A DNA stretch of 64,000 bases, taken from NCBI GenBank assembly GCA_963573305.1, contig OY754334.1, positions 33,969,614-34,033,613 on the forward strand, in the 5' to 3' direction. Below, one piece after another: positions 48,141 to 60,700 of this stretch. This stretch comes from Pyrrhosoma nymphula. Lineage: Eukaryota > Arthropoda > Insecta > Odonata > Coenagrionidae. Each line of letters opens with the position of its first letter. Position 1 is the first letter of the stretch. The position numbers and the translations under genes are program-made. The notes under the pieces are model-generated. The model was not told where the DNA came from and did not search any database. It saw only the letters and a list, made by a program, of their open reading frames with translations.

Positions 48141-48792
48141 GAATTGACCACTGTTGGTCCATTGGATGGTTGGTTGGCTGACCATTGGTGTTATTCCAGT
48201 CGAGTTTTGACTACGCATCCTGTCTCCCCGTTATATTTCTTTCCGCTCGCTCCAAAGGGAATCCTATGTATCCGTTCAAATTGCGGCGGAGTTCGCCCTT
48301 CACGTTCCTTAGTACCATATTATAACTTAGTATTATAACTTAGATGTGGTTTTAAAATAGCTTTAATTTCGTATTTGCAGAGCACGTTACCTATCATTCC
48401 TGTCATACCCTTAATGTACGGAAAGAGAACTTTCTTTCTGGGTGGTGATGTCTTCATTTAGCGTGACCACATTTTCCGATGGCAGGAAATAGCTGTGTTG
48501 TCGTAACCGTTTTGGCGTGAAATATCATCCAATTTATTTTCTCGGCTAGAAAATTTGTCTCGTCGCTCAACCAAATGGACCGTTGGATAAATTGATGGAC
48601 AGTAGCATCAACTAACCGATACCTCTATACCAGTTCACCACCATACGTCACAAGTAAACACAGTCATGAATACGATAACCTTAATTTATTCGATTAATCT
48701 AGCTTAATTATCGCAGTTTGATTCGTAGCAAACATCCTTTGATTCGCACTTATTCATGCACTGCTTAATGCAGCCTTTTCTATTCTATTCCC

Positions 48793-49000
48793 CTAACGTT
48801 CCTCTACGTAGGTTTCTGTCGCAACACATTCACCCATGATCTTCTTGGTCTTCTTCTTCCTCTCACACCATTCACCTACCTCTTCTATTCTCCGAATTCC
48901 TTCCATTCTCTCAACATGGCCAAAACCAACGATGCTTGTAGTTTTCATTCTTATCAATAACCTGAGCATCAATTCCACATTCTTTTATCAGTTACTCTTT
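48793..49000 (-). mobile_element. LINE C-terminal fragment
   Basis: On the - strand an open frame includes GFGHVERMEGIRRIEEVGEW followed by a basic stretch, ERKKKTKKIMGE. R/G-F-GHV-x-RM is the conserved C-terminal motif of many LINE polyproteins (RLRWFGHVERM). Upstream on the same strand TNRVQKE then a stop is compatible with the preceding 'RIRNE' segment. Confidence 0.6.
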
Positions 49001-49957
49001 CTGAACCCTATTCGTCATACCATTACCGCAACCACATCTCAGACAACTTATATTCACTACTTTTAGCATACAATTTTGTTTATCCAAGTACACTCAAGTT
49101 TCACTTTAATATTTTAAGGTTGGAACGAGTACTCTTTGGTACCCTGTTATTTTGTTATTGCTTTACTTACATTGCATTTTATTACAATGCAAGTAATGAA
49201 TGCATTACCTACGCTGTTTGTGTTTCATAAAATTCCCTAAATTTGTACTCTTTGATAAATTTGAAGGTAGGTTCCCTGGTACAGGAAGACATTTTACAAA
49301 TAAAACTATCACTACACACGTCATTGCACCGCTTCCTGTAGAAAAACAATATTAGCTTGATTATAGCTCCCCCACCGGTATTTCCTTGCAACGCTCTACT
49401 GGCATGCGATTGGTTGCTCGATACGAGCTTCCGATGAAAAGAATATTCCCCTAGTACTTAGTTTGGTTTTCAGTTCTGAGAAAAGCAAATACGACGCATT
49501 CCTCGAATACGGTTGAGCCTTTTACACGATATAGTTTTGAGTTTGCTGAATGTTTATCAATTTGAATTACTGAAATTAATTTTCTTGGAAACGGCCAAAA
49601 ATATTACTTTAAATAATAAATTTTTGTAAAGTGCGTTTAAAGGGAAGTACAGTTTGGACGATAAGAACAGTGTAACAGAGAAGATTTAAAGCAAAGGTCA
49701 TCATCAAAATTGTCAAAAAAAGGTCAAAGTGTGTCATTGACAAATGATGGAGATCAAATAGGTGTAAAGTTTCTACCAATAATCTATACTACTTTTTCGT
49801 AAGAAGGTTGAGTCCTGCGAAAAGTTGAGTGAATGAAAGACCTGCAGTAAATCAATACTCCAAGTGATGACTGGTTATGATGGTGAACCCTTTAAACAAC
49901 TCCTAATTCCTTACTTCTTTTTTGACAGCTTCCTCAAACACTACTACTCAAAAGGCG
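49001..49957. other. intergenic, nothing recognised
   Basis: AT-rich sequence. Part may belong to the LINE relic on its left. Confidence 0.4.
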
Positions 49958-50388
49958 CTATTCTTCTTTCCTCTTTTTATTAAGGTGTATGTTTCTCAGC
50001 CGTTCAGAATAACACACACCAAAATCAATTTCATTTATTTCTTTCTGAGCTCTAGTTTCAAGATACTTCTTAGGTGTTAGCACATTCATTTAATAAAAGA
50101 TTCTTTTGCTATCGCCCTTCTTGTAATGATCTTTAATTCATTTTTCCAACCCCCGATATCAAACTCTTTAGATATCTCTATCAGTTGATTTAATCTATTA
50201 TGGTATTCATATTTTGTTTCATTCATTTTCGTTTTTCCAACATTACCTTTCACCCTGTACTCCTTCCATTCATTCTTCCAAACTTTTTGAAACTCTTTGA
50301 AGCTCGAAATTCCACTGGGGAATAATAATTCACCTTTTCCGCGACCTGAACTTGGATCCATTGATTTCGCACCATTGAGTGCTTTCAC
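49958..50388 (-). pseudogene. frameshifted ORF, family unknown
   Basis: An open frame of 100 residues (50388-50086) reads SSFKEFQKVWKNEWKEYRVK and later EFDIGGWKNELKIITRRAIA. After a frame change, VLTPKKYLETRAQKEINEID and FGVCYSERLRNIHLNKKRKE continue down to a stop at 49958. Lys/Glu-rich helical composition across both parts suggests one former protein of about 140 residues, possibly from a mobile element. No family recognised. Confidence 0.4.
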
Positions 50389-50425
50389 TTTTAAGCACTC
50401 GATCCGGGTTTGAGTCCAGGTCTAG
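50345..50425. repeat. nested inverted repeat
   Basis: Inner stem: GAGTGCTT (50376-50383) pairs exactly with AAGCACTC (50392-50399) across an 8-base loop. Outer arms: GACCTGAACTTGGATC, and GATCCGGGTTTGAGTCCAGG followed by TC, imperfectly paired. The right arm also resembles a SINE B box (GGGTTTGAGTCCAGG). Confidence 0.45.
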
Positions 50426-51412
50426 CCGAATGGTTTTTTCATCTGGAAAATTTCGCACCTATATGAACTTGCGGGTGAGTGTGTAGAAGATAATACCTTG
50501 GTTAGTCCCGATATCCTCAAAATTTATCTTTGAAGTTCTACAGTGTCATTGGTTCGAGCTGACATATCAATGGTAAAACTGATACCGTTAATCTCTCTTT
50601 CCCCAACACTTATCCATTCTTCTTATTCCTTCAAGATTCTATTAGAAGGTAAACAGAATCCTCTGTAACCCATTAAGGTTGGAAGACATCTACGAGTGAA
50701 AGAGGGTTCGTCAGGAAGTTGAAACTACTTGACGAGCTACCTAAAAGTTTTATGTTGAAGACCAGATTGGTATTTATAAGTAATTGGTATCGGTAATGTA
50801 TCAACAACATCTTGAGTAAAGTGTTTGGCTCAATTAATTGCATTCGTGAGATTATGGAAATGTTTCTTCCAGTAAGCTGCGTATTTGGGGAAGTTGGGTG
50901 GAGAAGGAAGGGAGCCCACTTTGGTAAAATGTACACCTTAATGGGAAGCATGAGAACCATGAAATCACATTCCGTCTGTTTTATTCACTTATAGAGCTCG
51001 GATTGCTACAGTGTGCAAGAAAATAACCTTGTAAATCATCCATCTTTTTGCAACTTAAATAATTAACTTTGAATGAGATAATAAGAGGCACCGGTATTCT
51101 AGTAACCGTGTGAGTTTAATTTAAACTTGGCTTTCCTGCAGAGATATGGTGTCGCAGGAATTCTTTTCACTTCGCTGGTTTAGTTATAGCGCGTACTTCA
51201 TAGGTGAATTCCTAAATGAAGTGCCGACCTATGTAATTGCTCGTTTTTCTTCCTAGAAAAATTATTCAAATGCAATCGTGGTAATTTATGAGGTTACAAG
51301 GAACTAGATACTAAGCCCTTGAGTAAGGAAGCAAATGACATCAAAGAAGTCACAACCCATGCGATTGCATTCTATATTAGCATTTATGCCGTGCTGGGCC
51401 TCGTATGAATGT
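50426..51412. other. intergenic, nothing recognised
   Basis: No supported feature. Short antisense open frames near 50673-50994 are unremarkable. Confidence 0.4.
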
Positions 51413-51680
51413 ATTCATGCCTGCCGCAAATATGGCGATGAAATAACGAGGAAATTGCCACGGGTTAAATTTCCACGGGAATTGGGAAGCCTGGGTAGTG
51501 TAGTGGTCTGCAAAGTGGCCCGGAAAGGCAAAAGTCCGTGGTTCGATTCCCGCTCCAGCAATGTCAACCGGTCTCGTGGAAATTTGCGACACATTGTGTG
51601 AGTTCTCGCGGCGTTATCTTGGTCTTGGTCAAGTGGAAATTTCTACGTTTTTCATAGCCGTAACTACGGCAGGCATGAGT
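51413..51680. mobile_element. composite inverted-repeat element enclosing a tRNA-like unit
   Basis: The left arm has ATTCATGCCTGCCGCAAATA, then GGCGATGAAATAACGAGGAA. The complement of the right arm has ACTCATGCCTGCCGTAGTTA, then GGCTATGAAAAACGTAGAAA. Inside each arm an AAATTTCCAC unit follows (51466-51475 and, inverted, 51576-51585 and 51634-51643). Between them at 51489-51560 sits a tRNA-like sequence. The arrangement is arm, sub-arm, tRNA-like, sub-arm, arm. Confidence 0.6.
51489..51560 (+). repeat. tRNA-like sequence, probably SINE head or tRNA pseudogene
   Basis: TGGGTAGTGTAGTGGTCTGC matches an A box and GTGGTTCGATTCCCGCTCC a B box, at tRNA spacing. The T stem pairs at only two of five positions when folded by eye, so it is unlikely to be a working tRNA. 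Confidence 0.55.
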
Positions 51681-53445
51681 AAATTGAAATTCCTTCCTGT
51701 TGTAAAATTGGTGTAAATTGCAAAAGATTATTATGGTGTCTGAATGTCGCTTTAAAATGACGCTTCTCTGAATTTCAGTCTTCATTAACTCACATTTTCT
51801 GCAATAGTAGAAGGTCATAATGTGCCATCTTATTAGCCTGTGTTCACTTGATAAGTGTTCTTATACATCAGGCACTGAGATTAGTCCGTGATATATAGCT
51901 CTCGCAAAAGTTCCTGGCGCAGACCTGGACGGCAAGGAGGGGAGGTAGAGGTGGAGGGACTTAACGGAAAAGACTAATGGGAAGAGAGGGAGTCAAGGAA
52001 ACCAAACTACCTCACGAAATGGGTACGAGGTATAAATATGTAAGGCAAGTGATTCAAATCAGCCATCACTAAGACTACCAGGGAACCTATATTCAGGTCT
52101 CTTTGTGAGTCGAGTCGAAACGAGACAGCAGGTAGTGGTGAGTCATCCCACTTCTCGAAGTGCATGTGCTGGCAGCAGTAAGAAAGGTTTTCTGACTGGC
52201 TCTTCACACCAAACAACATTCCTCCACCGTTTCGAAGGGTTTTGAAAGTTTCTTAGCTCATTCCCCAAATCCGTCTAATGCGCATCGCCAGCAAATTTGG
52301 CGAGAGATATACCAGTACTTCACAAGGGATAGGAAAACATAAACCTCTTTCCATTCCCAGTGACGTTATCTTGGGAAAAAATAGTTTTCATAAGGCTTGG
52401 CTCTCGTTGTATTAGAGTTCATTCATAGATCATCGCATATGTTTCACTATCTTCGAAGATGGTCGGACGTACTTTCAGCAGATGGATGATCTTTCATTCT
52501 GTCCAAGCGTTGTCATTCGTTATCTGTGATTGCATTCTTTTCCCAGATGTGCATTGGTTTACAGAAGATTTCCGAATTTCGTTGCATGGGTAGATTTTTG
52601 TCTCTTTCTAAAGAGTAGGTTCTTGCCAGTTAAAATTGTGGACTAAATTTCAGGCACAAGACTCCAGATTTGGTGAACGAGTAGAAAAACACTTCAAGTT
52701 TTTTTCGAAAAGGGACGACGGAGAAAAAGAGAGCAGAGAACATGTTTGCAGAGTAAGTGAGCAAGAGAGGAAAGCTTGAGGGAAAGGGATAATTTTAAAA
52801 TGAAGGTGACGGGTGACTCACCAAGTTCTAAAGTAAAAGACCGAAAGAAGTTCGTAGTTACGTTGCGCTTTTGTTCCTCCCCTTAGTTATTAAGAGTTGT
52901 GCGGCCTGAAATAAAACGACAAAAAAAGGATATGATGGTCTTCTTGGATGGGAGGGTTGGGTGGGTGGGGAACGGAGGGTTAAAAATAAATTCCCTGTTC
53001 ACCATTTTTAATGACTTGAAGCCTTCTTGCAGAGACGAGATGCTTACCCGTCCCCTTTTTCAGTCTCTGTATTTGTGCCACGTATTTTTCAGAAACCAAG
53101 AGTGTCCCATCATCCCTTCTTTCGGTAGGCAGTTTTCCCCAGATTTCTTTATCTCGTAGTTTCGGACGAAGAATATGAAGATTACATCAAGTATTTTCCC
53201 GGATGAAATCACCGGGCATATGACGTTTTTACTTTGCAATGGGGAAGGTCGGAAAAAAATTTACTCGGTTCGGGTCTCATTAACTTTGGCTCTATTTAAA
53301 TCCGGCGATGGCCAAAGGGAAGGAGACTGAATAATGTGTCAGAGGTGGTAAAAATTGCATGAGGCAAACGCTCATGTCACCGTATTCAGAGTTCGTGAAA
53401 GGTTAAATCGAAATTGGAAGCTATGACGTGGTGGAAGGACTCCAT
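51681..53445. other. intergenic, nothing recognised
   Basis: Mixed AT-rich sequence with purine-rich patches (51920-52000, 52690-52800). No coding or repeat signature was recognised. Confidence 0.4.
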
Positions 53446-53615
53446 AATAGCAATGAAGAGACATTGTGACTTCCACAGTTTATTTAACAAAGAACGACCG
53501 GTTTAGGCTGTCAAGCCATCTTCAGATACATGTACCTGAAGATGGCTTGACAGCCGAAACCGGTCGTTCTTTGTCAAATAAACTGTGGAAGTAACAAAGT
53601 CTCTTCATGGCTATT
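53446..53615. repeat. near-perfect 170-bp palindrome carrying GAAAC-core repeat
   Basis: The two arms (about 85 bp each, centre near 53530) are almost exact reverse complements, with about eight differences. Each arm holds CTGAAGATGGCTTGACAGCC followed by GAAAC (right) or TAAAC (left), then CGGTCGTTCTTTGT and AAATAAACTGTGGAAGT. The arms are two copies of the dispersed repeat also seen at 30375 and 61125, placed head to head. Confidence 0.8.
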
Positions 53616-54379
53616 CGTGAAAGGTGATAATATTACGTTAATTTTTGTTCGTTATTTTCTCGGCCTCTGTTCTCGAGTTTTAGCTGCAGTTATCATTTGA
53701 TGTTAAAATATGCTATATTCGCACCTTAACGTTTTAACAAATACACGAAGTGAATTTTGTTCTCGGAAAAGGAAATGGCTCTCCGAAAATCACATCAATG
53801 AAGTCAGGCTCATACAATTAAATCATTTAATTAAGAGCCTTGTATAGTGCTCTGTCATTACTGAAGGCAAAAACCGTTCATAAATTATCAGTTCCGGGGG
53901 TCTATTTGGCTTAGGGTAACAGGATTTTTTCGTCAAGGAATATAAATTTTATAGGAATTTTCACAATGGTATTAAATTGAAGAGTAAGAAGATTAATATA
54001 CAATACATTTTGTTATCCTTGAAGCCTTCGTTTTTTAGAAATGTCGATTTGAATTATTCTATACTCATAATGGCGTTAATTCAGTGAATAGAGCCCTGGT
54101 CTTATGGACATTTGGGAATCATAAATTCTCAAAAGACATCAAATACCCTCAGTAAAAAGTTTTACATCTGCCTGGTTTCTCCATTGCGTCAACAATTGAA
54201 GTATTATTTACCATAAAACAAGCCCTATTCTTTTTTAAGAATTTTGAGTTATTTATTGAAACTTACAAGTGGAGAGGGAAAGATTTTTGGTGGATTGAGA
54301 GTATATGTTTTTCGCTATATATCACTCCTCAAATTCCTCCTCCTCGCTTTAACTCCACGAAATTCACAATAAGGGATGA
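53616..54379. other. intergenic, nothing recognised
   Basis: AT-rich sequence with no recognised feature. Confidence 0.45.
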
Positions 54380-54445
54380 AGCCACGATAGCTTAACTGAT
54401 AAGAGCACTCAACAGGATTTTAAGGGGTATGCTGGATTAAACATA
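54380..54445 (+). mobile_element. tRNA-like A-box segment, possible SINE
   Basis: CGATAGCTTAACTGATAAGA then GCACTCAACAGG closely matches a tRNA 5' half with an A box. The expected B box is not clear, so this may be a truncated SINE head. Confidence 0.35.
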
Positions 54446-55009
54446 ATTTTGTCAGGCTCCGAGACGGTTACACATTTGAGACACCCTGTACGTTATCGGT
54501 TTCGAAGATGAGGGTGAAACTGCTGTTCCAGTAGATCGGGAAATATCGTGCGAGGTAAGTTTGCTGAATATTTTGTGTGCCCTGGCAGGAATAAAAAGTT
54601 CACTGAATACAAGCTAACTCTCTTCAAATCACTAAAAATTACATTTATGATTAAAAAATCGGGAAACTTGCACTTGTACACAATTAGGTAACTAATGCAT
54701 TTATATTGTGATGTGTGGCAGGTGAACTTACAGAACTTTTGCATTTTTTTAAAGACTGCATTTACTGTATAAAGAAAAAAAAGAAACTGAATTTTGTTTG
54801 ATTTGCCTCGTTTAAACTCTCAAAATCAGGCACGATATTTTTGCTGATCTTTTGCTATGTCTTCAAACGCAATTCTCGGTGCTGGTACTCTTTACGTAAT
54901 GAATCCCACAAGTGTGTACTGACCTCAACTTCACTAATTAAAACTTCAGTATCAAAATAACAAGACATATTGTCGAAAAATAACAGAACACTTCGCGTAA
55001 ACTATGTTC

Positions 55010-55140
55010 AACGGCCTTGTTACGACAACAGCGTGTACTAGGCAAGCTCTCCGCTTGGCCCGCACGCGGTATCCTCATAACTGTGTAAGTACAAACCTGT
55101 CTCCGTACGCGTGCGGATGGACCGCGGCGCGGAAGAATGA
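55010..55140. other. CpG-rich patch with inverted repeat
   Basis: CCGCACGCG (55060-55068) and CGCGTGCGG (55108-55116) form an exact 9-bp inverted pair in a CpG-rich stretch unlike its AT-rich flanks. It could be a transposon end, a promoter or a chance island. No adjacent coding exon was found. Confidence 0.35.
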
Positions 55141-56700
55141 TAGAGATTAAAGATAGGCGTAAAGTCGTAGGCCTCGATGAGATCTATAAGAAACCGTCAA
55201 CAGATTTGAGATCCGACTTCTAGTTTAGAAGCTACAGTGGGAAAACAAAAAATGGTAATATGGCGCCATGTTTCAGTGAACTATAATTTAAGAGAAATTA
55301 CCATGGCAGCTTATTAAAACCGTATATGACGGCTCGCTCCGCTCGTCTCTTTTTTTCTAAAGAAAAAAGAACATAGGCTTGCGAAGCTCGCCGAGGCTCT
55401 GGGGGCTTCGCCCCCTACACATGGATATAAAAATTTTAAGGACTTCGAAATCTATGGCATTCCAGCGACTTAAGGTAGAATTCCGAAGCAGCTGTTTAAA
55501 AAACTGGGCTGGCATTGGGGACTCAAGTCGTTGATGGTGATGTCGAAGTCGCATATAGAATGAAGGGCGTAGATCGAGGTCATTCCCAGTCTCAGTCCAA
55601 ACCTTTGCTTGACCTACCGCTGAGACAAAATTTTTCAACACCAGTGAGAGGGAGAAAAATCTTAGATTTGGTGACCTATTTGATGTAAGCAATGGTGAAA
55701 GCCATGTCTACGTTAGTTAGCGCTAGACGCATTAGTATAAAAGGATGTGGCTGGAAATTTTTAAAGCCAAACGTTAGATTTAGCATATCTGACATGGCCA
55801 CAGATGATGTGCTGCCAAGGCCACAGTATGGCCAAAGAGGCGGAGGGTCACGGAGGCTAGAGAATTGTCCCGGACGCCCTTGTAAAAACCCTGTGGCCGC
55901 TTGAGGCGATTATCACTAGGGATTGGGCTTAGGTCTTACTATATACGCCATCAACTCTGCGTGTACATGGCTGCGCCTTATATTCAAACATAGCTTATAG
56001 AAGAGCGAAAAGGAGCTAAGCATTTTGATTGTAAATCTATTTTTAATCTATTGTTTCCTATAAAATAAATTTGTCAATATTTTTCAAAACCCACAACAGC
56101 CTTGTGTTTTATACGTTACATCACGGGCAAATATGACATTATCTCTTTTAAATAAACTGACCGATGTGTATGAAATCTAATTTATCTTGGCATATACCAT
56201 TCGTCGAGTGTGCTATATTCCACGTATATGACTATTCATAGCAGAAATGAGCACAACTGCATGTCACATATTTAGTTTCTAACATTTGATAGTGCTTTTC
56301 CTCTCTATTTTTAAAAATATTTGGAAATATGTAAAATTTCAATCTTCTATTTCAGACGTAAAACACCACTCAAGTGAGTTCTAGGCTATGTGATAAAATT
56401 CTACAGCTAAAAGATTATCGTTTAATTTTTGATCTCCGTTTGCAAAATACTCGCGTCATCCGTCGCTATGTAGTAATACCATATTATTAACAATCAAACT
56501 GCTAAAAGTCTGTGTGGACTTCAAACTTATCCTCTTCTTAGAAGGTGTAATTTATGCGAAAGATTTAAAATAAGTCAACATGTGTTCGTCCAGTATTTTT
56601 TACATAACATGCTAGGTGTTGCAGTTTAACTTCAGGGGAGCACTTTAATTAGGTGTGCAGAAAGTGGATATTCTTCTCTCGCGGCGTTAGCGGATTATGG
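55141..56700. other. unclassified repeat-like region
   Basis: GGGGGC-TTC-GCCCCC near 55398-55412 is a strong hairpin, next to GCTTGCGAAGCTCGCCGAGG. Open frames on the - strand (55692-55357) and + strand (55692-55904) abut, but show no recognisable motif. Low-copy mobile sequence is my best guess. Confidence 0.35.
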
Positions 56701-59309
56701 GCATCGGTTCCTGCGCGCGGCGGAAAAAAAAACTTTTCGAATGTTTGTTTTATTCTCTCTCTCTCTCTCCTCTTCTCAATTAAATAGAAGCAAGACTTCT
56801 ACTTGGAACTTACACTGATATTTCAAACTTCCACGTAGACCGTGAATTTTCCCATAAAATGAGAGCTAAAGATTTGAGAATTCCATTATTTACCCCATCT
56901 AACTGCAGATGCGGCCCATGGAACTCTCGGCGGGGCGGAAACCAAGGAAGGCCAACTCCCCCCTCCCCCTCAACCCTCCCACCTCCCATCCTCTCCCCAC
57001 CCTCATTCGCCAGTGCGCCGAGTGATGTCACAGGACAAAGTTTTTAATGGCGACTCTTTCTCAAGGCGTTCCTTTCCCCCCTTACTCCTCATTGCCCCTC
57101 CTTTTCCTACTACTCGCCTTTCTACCTCTCCAACCTCTTCTTTTCGGCTCATCTCACTGGACCATGTATTAGCATGGCTCATTTGTCTAGGCACTACTAT
57201 TTCTACATCCTGTAAGGATTTCCAGAGCACTTCTTCTCTCGCTAAATACCATACTTGATATCTTATAAGATGCATTATTTTCGATAGCAAATTGCTCAAA
57301 ATCACCACCGGGTTTTATTGTATTTTGTTTATATTCCTATTTCAGTTGAAAGTCATCCTTGACGAACACTAATTTAGGCAAATGCTTTCCCAGATGAACA
57401 GAACTGCCAACTCTACTCCAAAATACCGTTATTTTCCCTAAATATATTGTCATTATCGGTGTTATATCCAGTGTTTTCATTATTAACGGAGGGACGATTG
57501 AGTCTGCCACCATGGGTAATGGCATGTGCTTAACGGTATACTTGCTTTTTGGAGAGGTTTTTCATTGTTATCGTATCCACTACGGATTTCTTAAATGAGC
57601 ACATATTTTAACTCCATTACCTGTGCTGTCCGATTTTCTGTCTTCCAGAAGTTGTATACGAGTCACACTCTTTTTACTCAATGCTCTGTTTTCATTTAAA
57701 TAATTGCTTTGTCTATTTATATCTATTTTCTGGTTCATCAAAACTCTCCAACTCCATAAAGGTTTTTTTTTGCTCCTACTCAACCTCCCCCACCCCATTT
57801 CCCCCCCTCTTCCTTAGCCATCTTTTTACCAAACCCCAACCATTTTTGTAAACTCAACTTTCTCCTTACCTCTTATTTTGACAGGAGCAAGTTTATATGG
57901 CATGGCATTTGTGATTTTCTTCATCATGTTAATGGCGGTTTCCCGTTGAAATTTGGGTCGGTATACTAAAACAGTGTGGATAAATACAAATACTATTTTT
58001 CCGGTTTATAAGCAGAGTTAACCCAAATGGATGTTTGTCAATAGCGAAGGGGCACCTTTAGGCTTTCTTACTGCCTTTCATTCGATACCAGGCATGGATT
58101 AACCACGCAAATGCATCGCCTTTGAAATAAGAGTGAAAATACCACGAGGAAAATTATTAAATATCATTTAGCGCTGTACTTGATCTTAAAATATTCATTC
58201 CTCTCCTTTCACTGTGCCACCTTTAAGATATTAATTCCGTCTCTTTTGTGGCATTATTTTAATCAATGATAGTCCTAATATCTAGCTATCATATAAATAA
58301 TTTCTAAGCTTAGAACAAATATGATTTTCCCTTTGCTTTTGAGTACTGCATTTGAATTATCGATTTCGCCGTCTTGTCTTCAAAATATTTACATTATATC
58401 TGATTTCAAATTTTCATTTCTTACACGTTTTCCTTTTTCAATTATTTAATAAATGAATCCTTTATTTTGTCCAAATGGCACTCTCTTTCCTTTAATTCCT
58501 GTTTTTTCGATAGCCGGAATAATAATGAGGGAAATGTCTGCCCCCGTTATATTTTTTGTGTCCAAATATTACAACAAAAATCTAAAACATTCATAGACGA
58601 AACCTTGGGAAAATGGAGAAAAATGCCGAAAGATTTGGATGAAAAATATAGTTCTTCTAATTGACAACATTAAATCATGTCTGCAGTGGCTGCCTTTTGT
58701 GAGAGAATTGCTGGTTGTCCTTTGTATCTAAATCATGGGGTTTCTTCTCATTTCGTTTTCCTCTTTGATCTGAAATCAACCTTGAAAAACAAATTGTCTG
58801 AAAAGAACTCTCTCCCCAAGGTCTGCTTTTATCGGATCATTTTTATCTATTGGTTTGTACCATTTTTATCGATAATACTTTTCTACCTAAAGATATCTTT
58901 TATTTCTGCCAAAGCCACTTATTAAATCATTGCTATTTGGCTAATGGCAAATTGTTCCACGCACTCCAACCATGACGAAACTCAAAAACTGAATGCCCTA
59001 CGATGAAAAACAGGCCTTTCGTGGGCGTAGAACATTAGCAACCTCCCGTTAACACATCGACATGCTCAATGGTTACATTTAACTCCGAACCTATACCTTA
59101 TGGAATTTTGGACCATCTATTGTTTGGGATTTTGGTGTGGTGACCAAGAGATAAGGCCACTTGTGCCATTCATAAGAGGTGGTGAGGATGATAAGGTTGC
59201 TTTAAATGGATGATGGGGAAAGGTGTAGAGAATCAGCTTATTCTCATAGGAAGGTGCCAATCTAATATTAAGTCTCATCGAAGCACTTCACTAAAAGTAA
59301 TCTCCCCAT
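56701..59309. other. intergenic with low-complexity patches
   Basis: A (CT)n run lies at about 56754-56772 and C/T-rich stretches at 56950-57130 and 57780-57830. Sequence near 59100-59290 (GGTGTGGTGACCAAGAGATA) may be the body of the SINE at 59310. No exon was recognised. Confidence 0.4.
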
Positions 59310-59405
59310 TTACCTTGTTATTTATTACACCACCCGAGTAGGGATCGGGATTTCAATGGCAAATCTCAGCCGCTGGTGAGCGTGAACCCGGGCCCTCGGT
59401 ATGGA
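59310..59405 (-). mobile_element. tRNA-like SINE head
   Basis: On the - strand CCGAGGGCCCGGGTTCACGC contains a B-box-like GGGTTCACGCTC and is followed by a SINE-like body, CATTGAAATCCCGATCCCTA. The latter resembles the ATTGAAACTCCGATCCC body of the SINE at 28935-29205, so the two probably belong to one family. Confidence 0.5.
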
Positions 59406-60640
59406 AAGTCAATACTTACTGCCAGCACGAAACCTCGACGTGCATGGACCTTCAATAAAATATTTTATTTTATTTTCATTCATTCTTAATTATCGTTTCT
59501 CCGTGTTAAGATTTATTCCTGATTGTTGTATGTGTATTCGTAATCTTTCTGTGATCGAGCCAAAGTCTTCAATGGAGTGTGTATTAAAACACTTTCATAT
59601 AATGACACAAGATAGTTGGCCACATTCGCTTTGAAGAAGTTGTGAGTTGATAAACGGATTACTGAAAAATGATATTCATATTCAACTTTGCCTACATATT
59701 TGTTCATTTTGGAAATTTGTGAAGCTCTGTTATTCAAATTCGCTGATTTTGTTCCTCTCCAGGGACAAGGTGTGAATGTTGTGACCGGTTTTATGACAAA
59801 TTAAGCAAGCTATCTATTCAATCCAACGATTTGAAGAGGAAATTTAATGTAGATAGTATAATACAACGGTGAAAGAGTTAGTTTTGATTAGATTTTCCGT
59901 ACTAGTATTTCAACTGGCACCACAGATAGTCAAAATAGGGAAAAGTTACTTCCCTGCCAAGCATTTGTTACGCGATTTTTGTAACATTCCCGCAACGGCT
60001 TTTACAGAAATTTATTGAAATTAATCCTCCTTCATGGTAATCTCTATTGCGTTCTATTATCCTATTGAAACAAAACGTTTACTCGTCTTACTAAGAATTA
60101 TTTCAGATGTTTCCATCATAACCTAACTTTGAGTAAAATGTTGCTGAATAATACCACATAATCAATAGCTGTGTGGTAAATATTGTTTGGTAAATAATCG
60201 AGTGGTATCGTCACTTTGAACGGAGTTACTTGTTTTCGTCATCAATGTTTAACTATTAATAAACTATCCAATGTTTGACGTGTAACTGAAAATATTATTT
60301 TAATGTGGTTTATCTATTTATAATCACAAAAGCTGACCTCTACTGCTCATTGTTATCAATCTAAAAAAGAACTGAAGATAAAATTCTTTTTTTTGGCATT
60401 TAAATTACAGCCAAACTCCGTGTTGAGTGAAGTGTGGGTAATTGCTAGATTAACCTATGTTATGAGTGTATCGGTGACTGGTCAATTTGTAACGTCACTC
60501 ATGATCTGATTATGCCGCCTGTTATCTTCACATTCTGATACTGACTAATGATTCTATTTTGACGTGGACAGAGCCATATTTGATACGGGGCAAGTTGGAA
60601 CAAATGTAAACATTTGTTTAAAATTGTGGAAATACTTTCG
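59406..60640. other. intergenic, nothing recognised
   Basis: AT-rich sequence without a supported feature. Confidence 0.45.
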
Positions 60641-60700
60641 GTAGATAGACTGGAGAACTCAGCCCGAATTCTGAAGTTCTGGGTTCGTATCCCATTCCTA
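60641..60700 (+). mobile_element. tRNA-like SINE head
   Basis: TAGATAGACTGGAGAACTC (A-box-like) is followed by AGTTCTGGGTTCGTATCCCA with a good B box. It is flanked by AT-rich sequence. Confidence 0.5.

Noticed and set aside
51489..51560. Functional tRNA gene
   Set aside because: A and B boxes are present, but the T stem pairs at only two of five positions and no proper acceptor stem was found; it is embedded in an inverted-repeat element.
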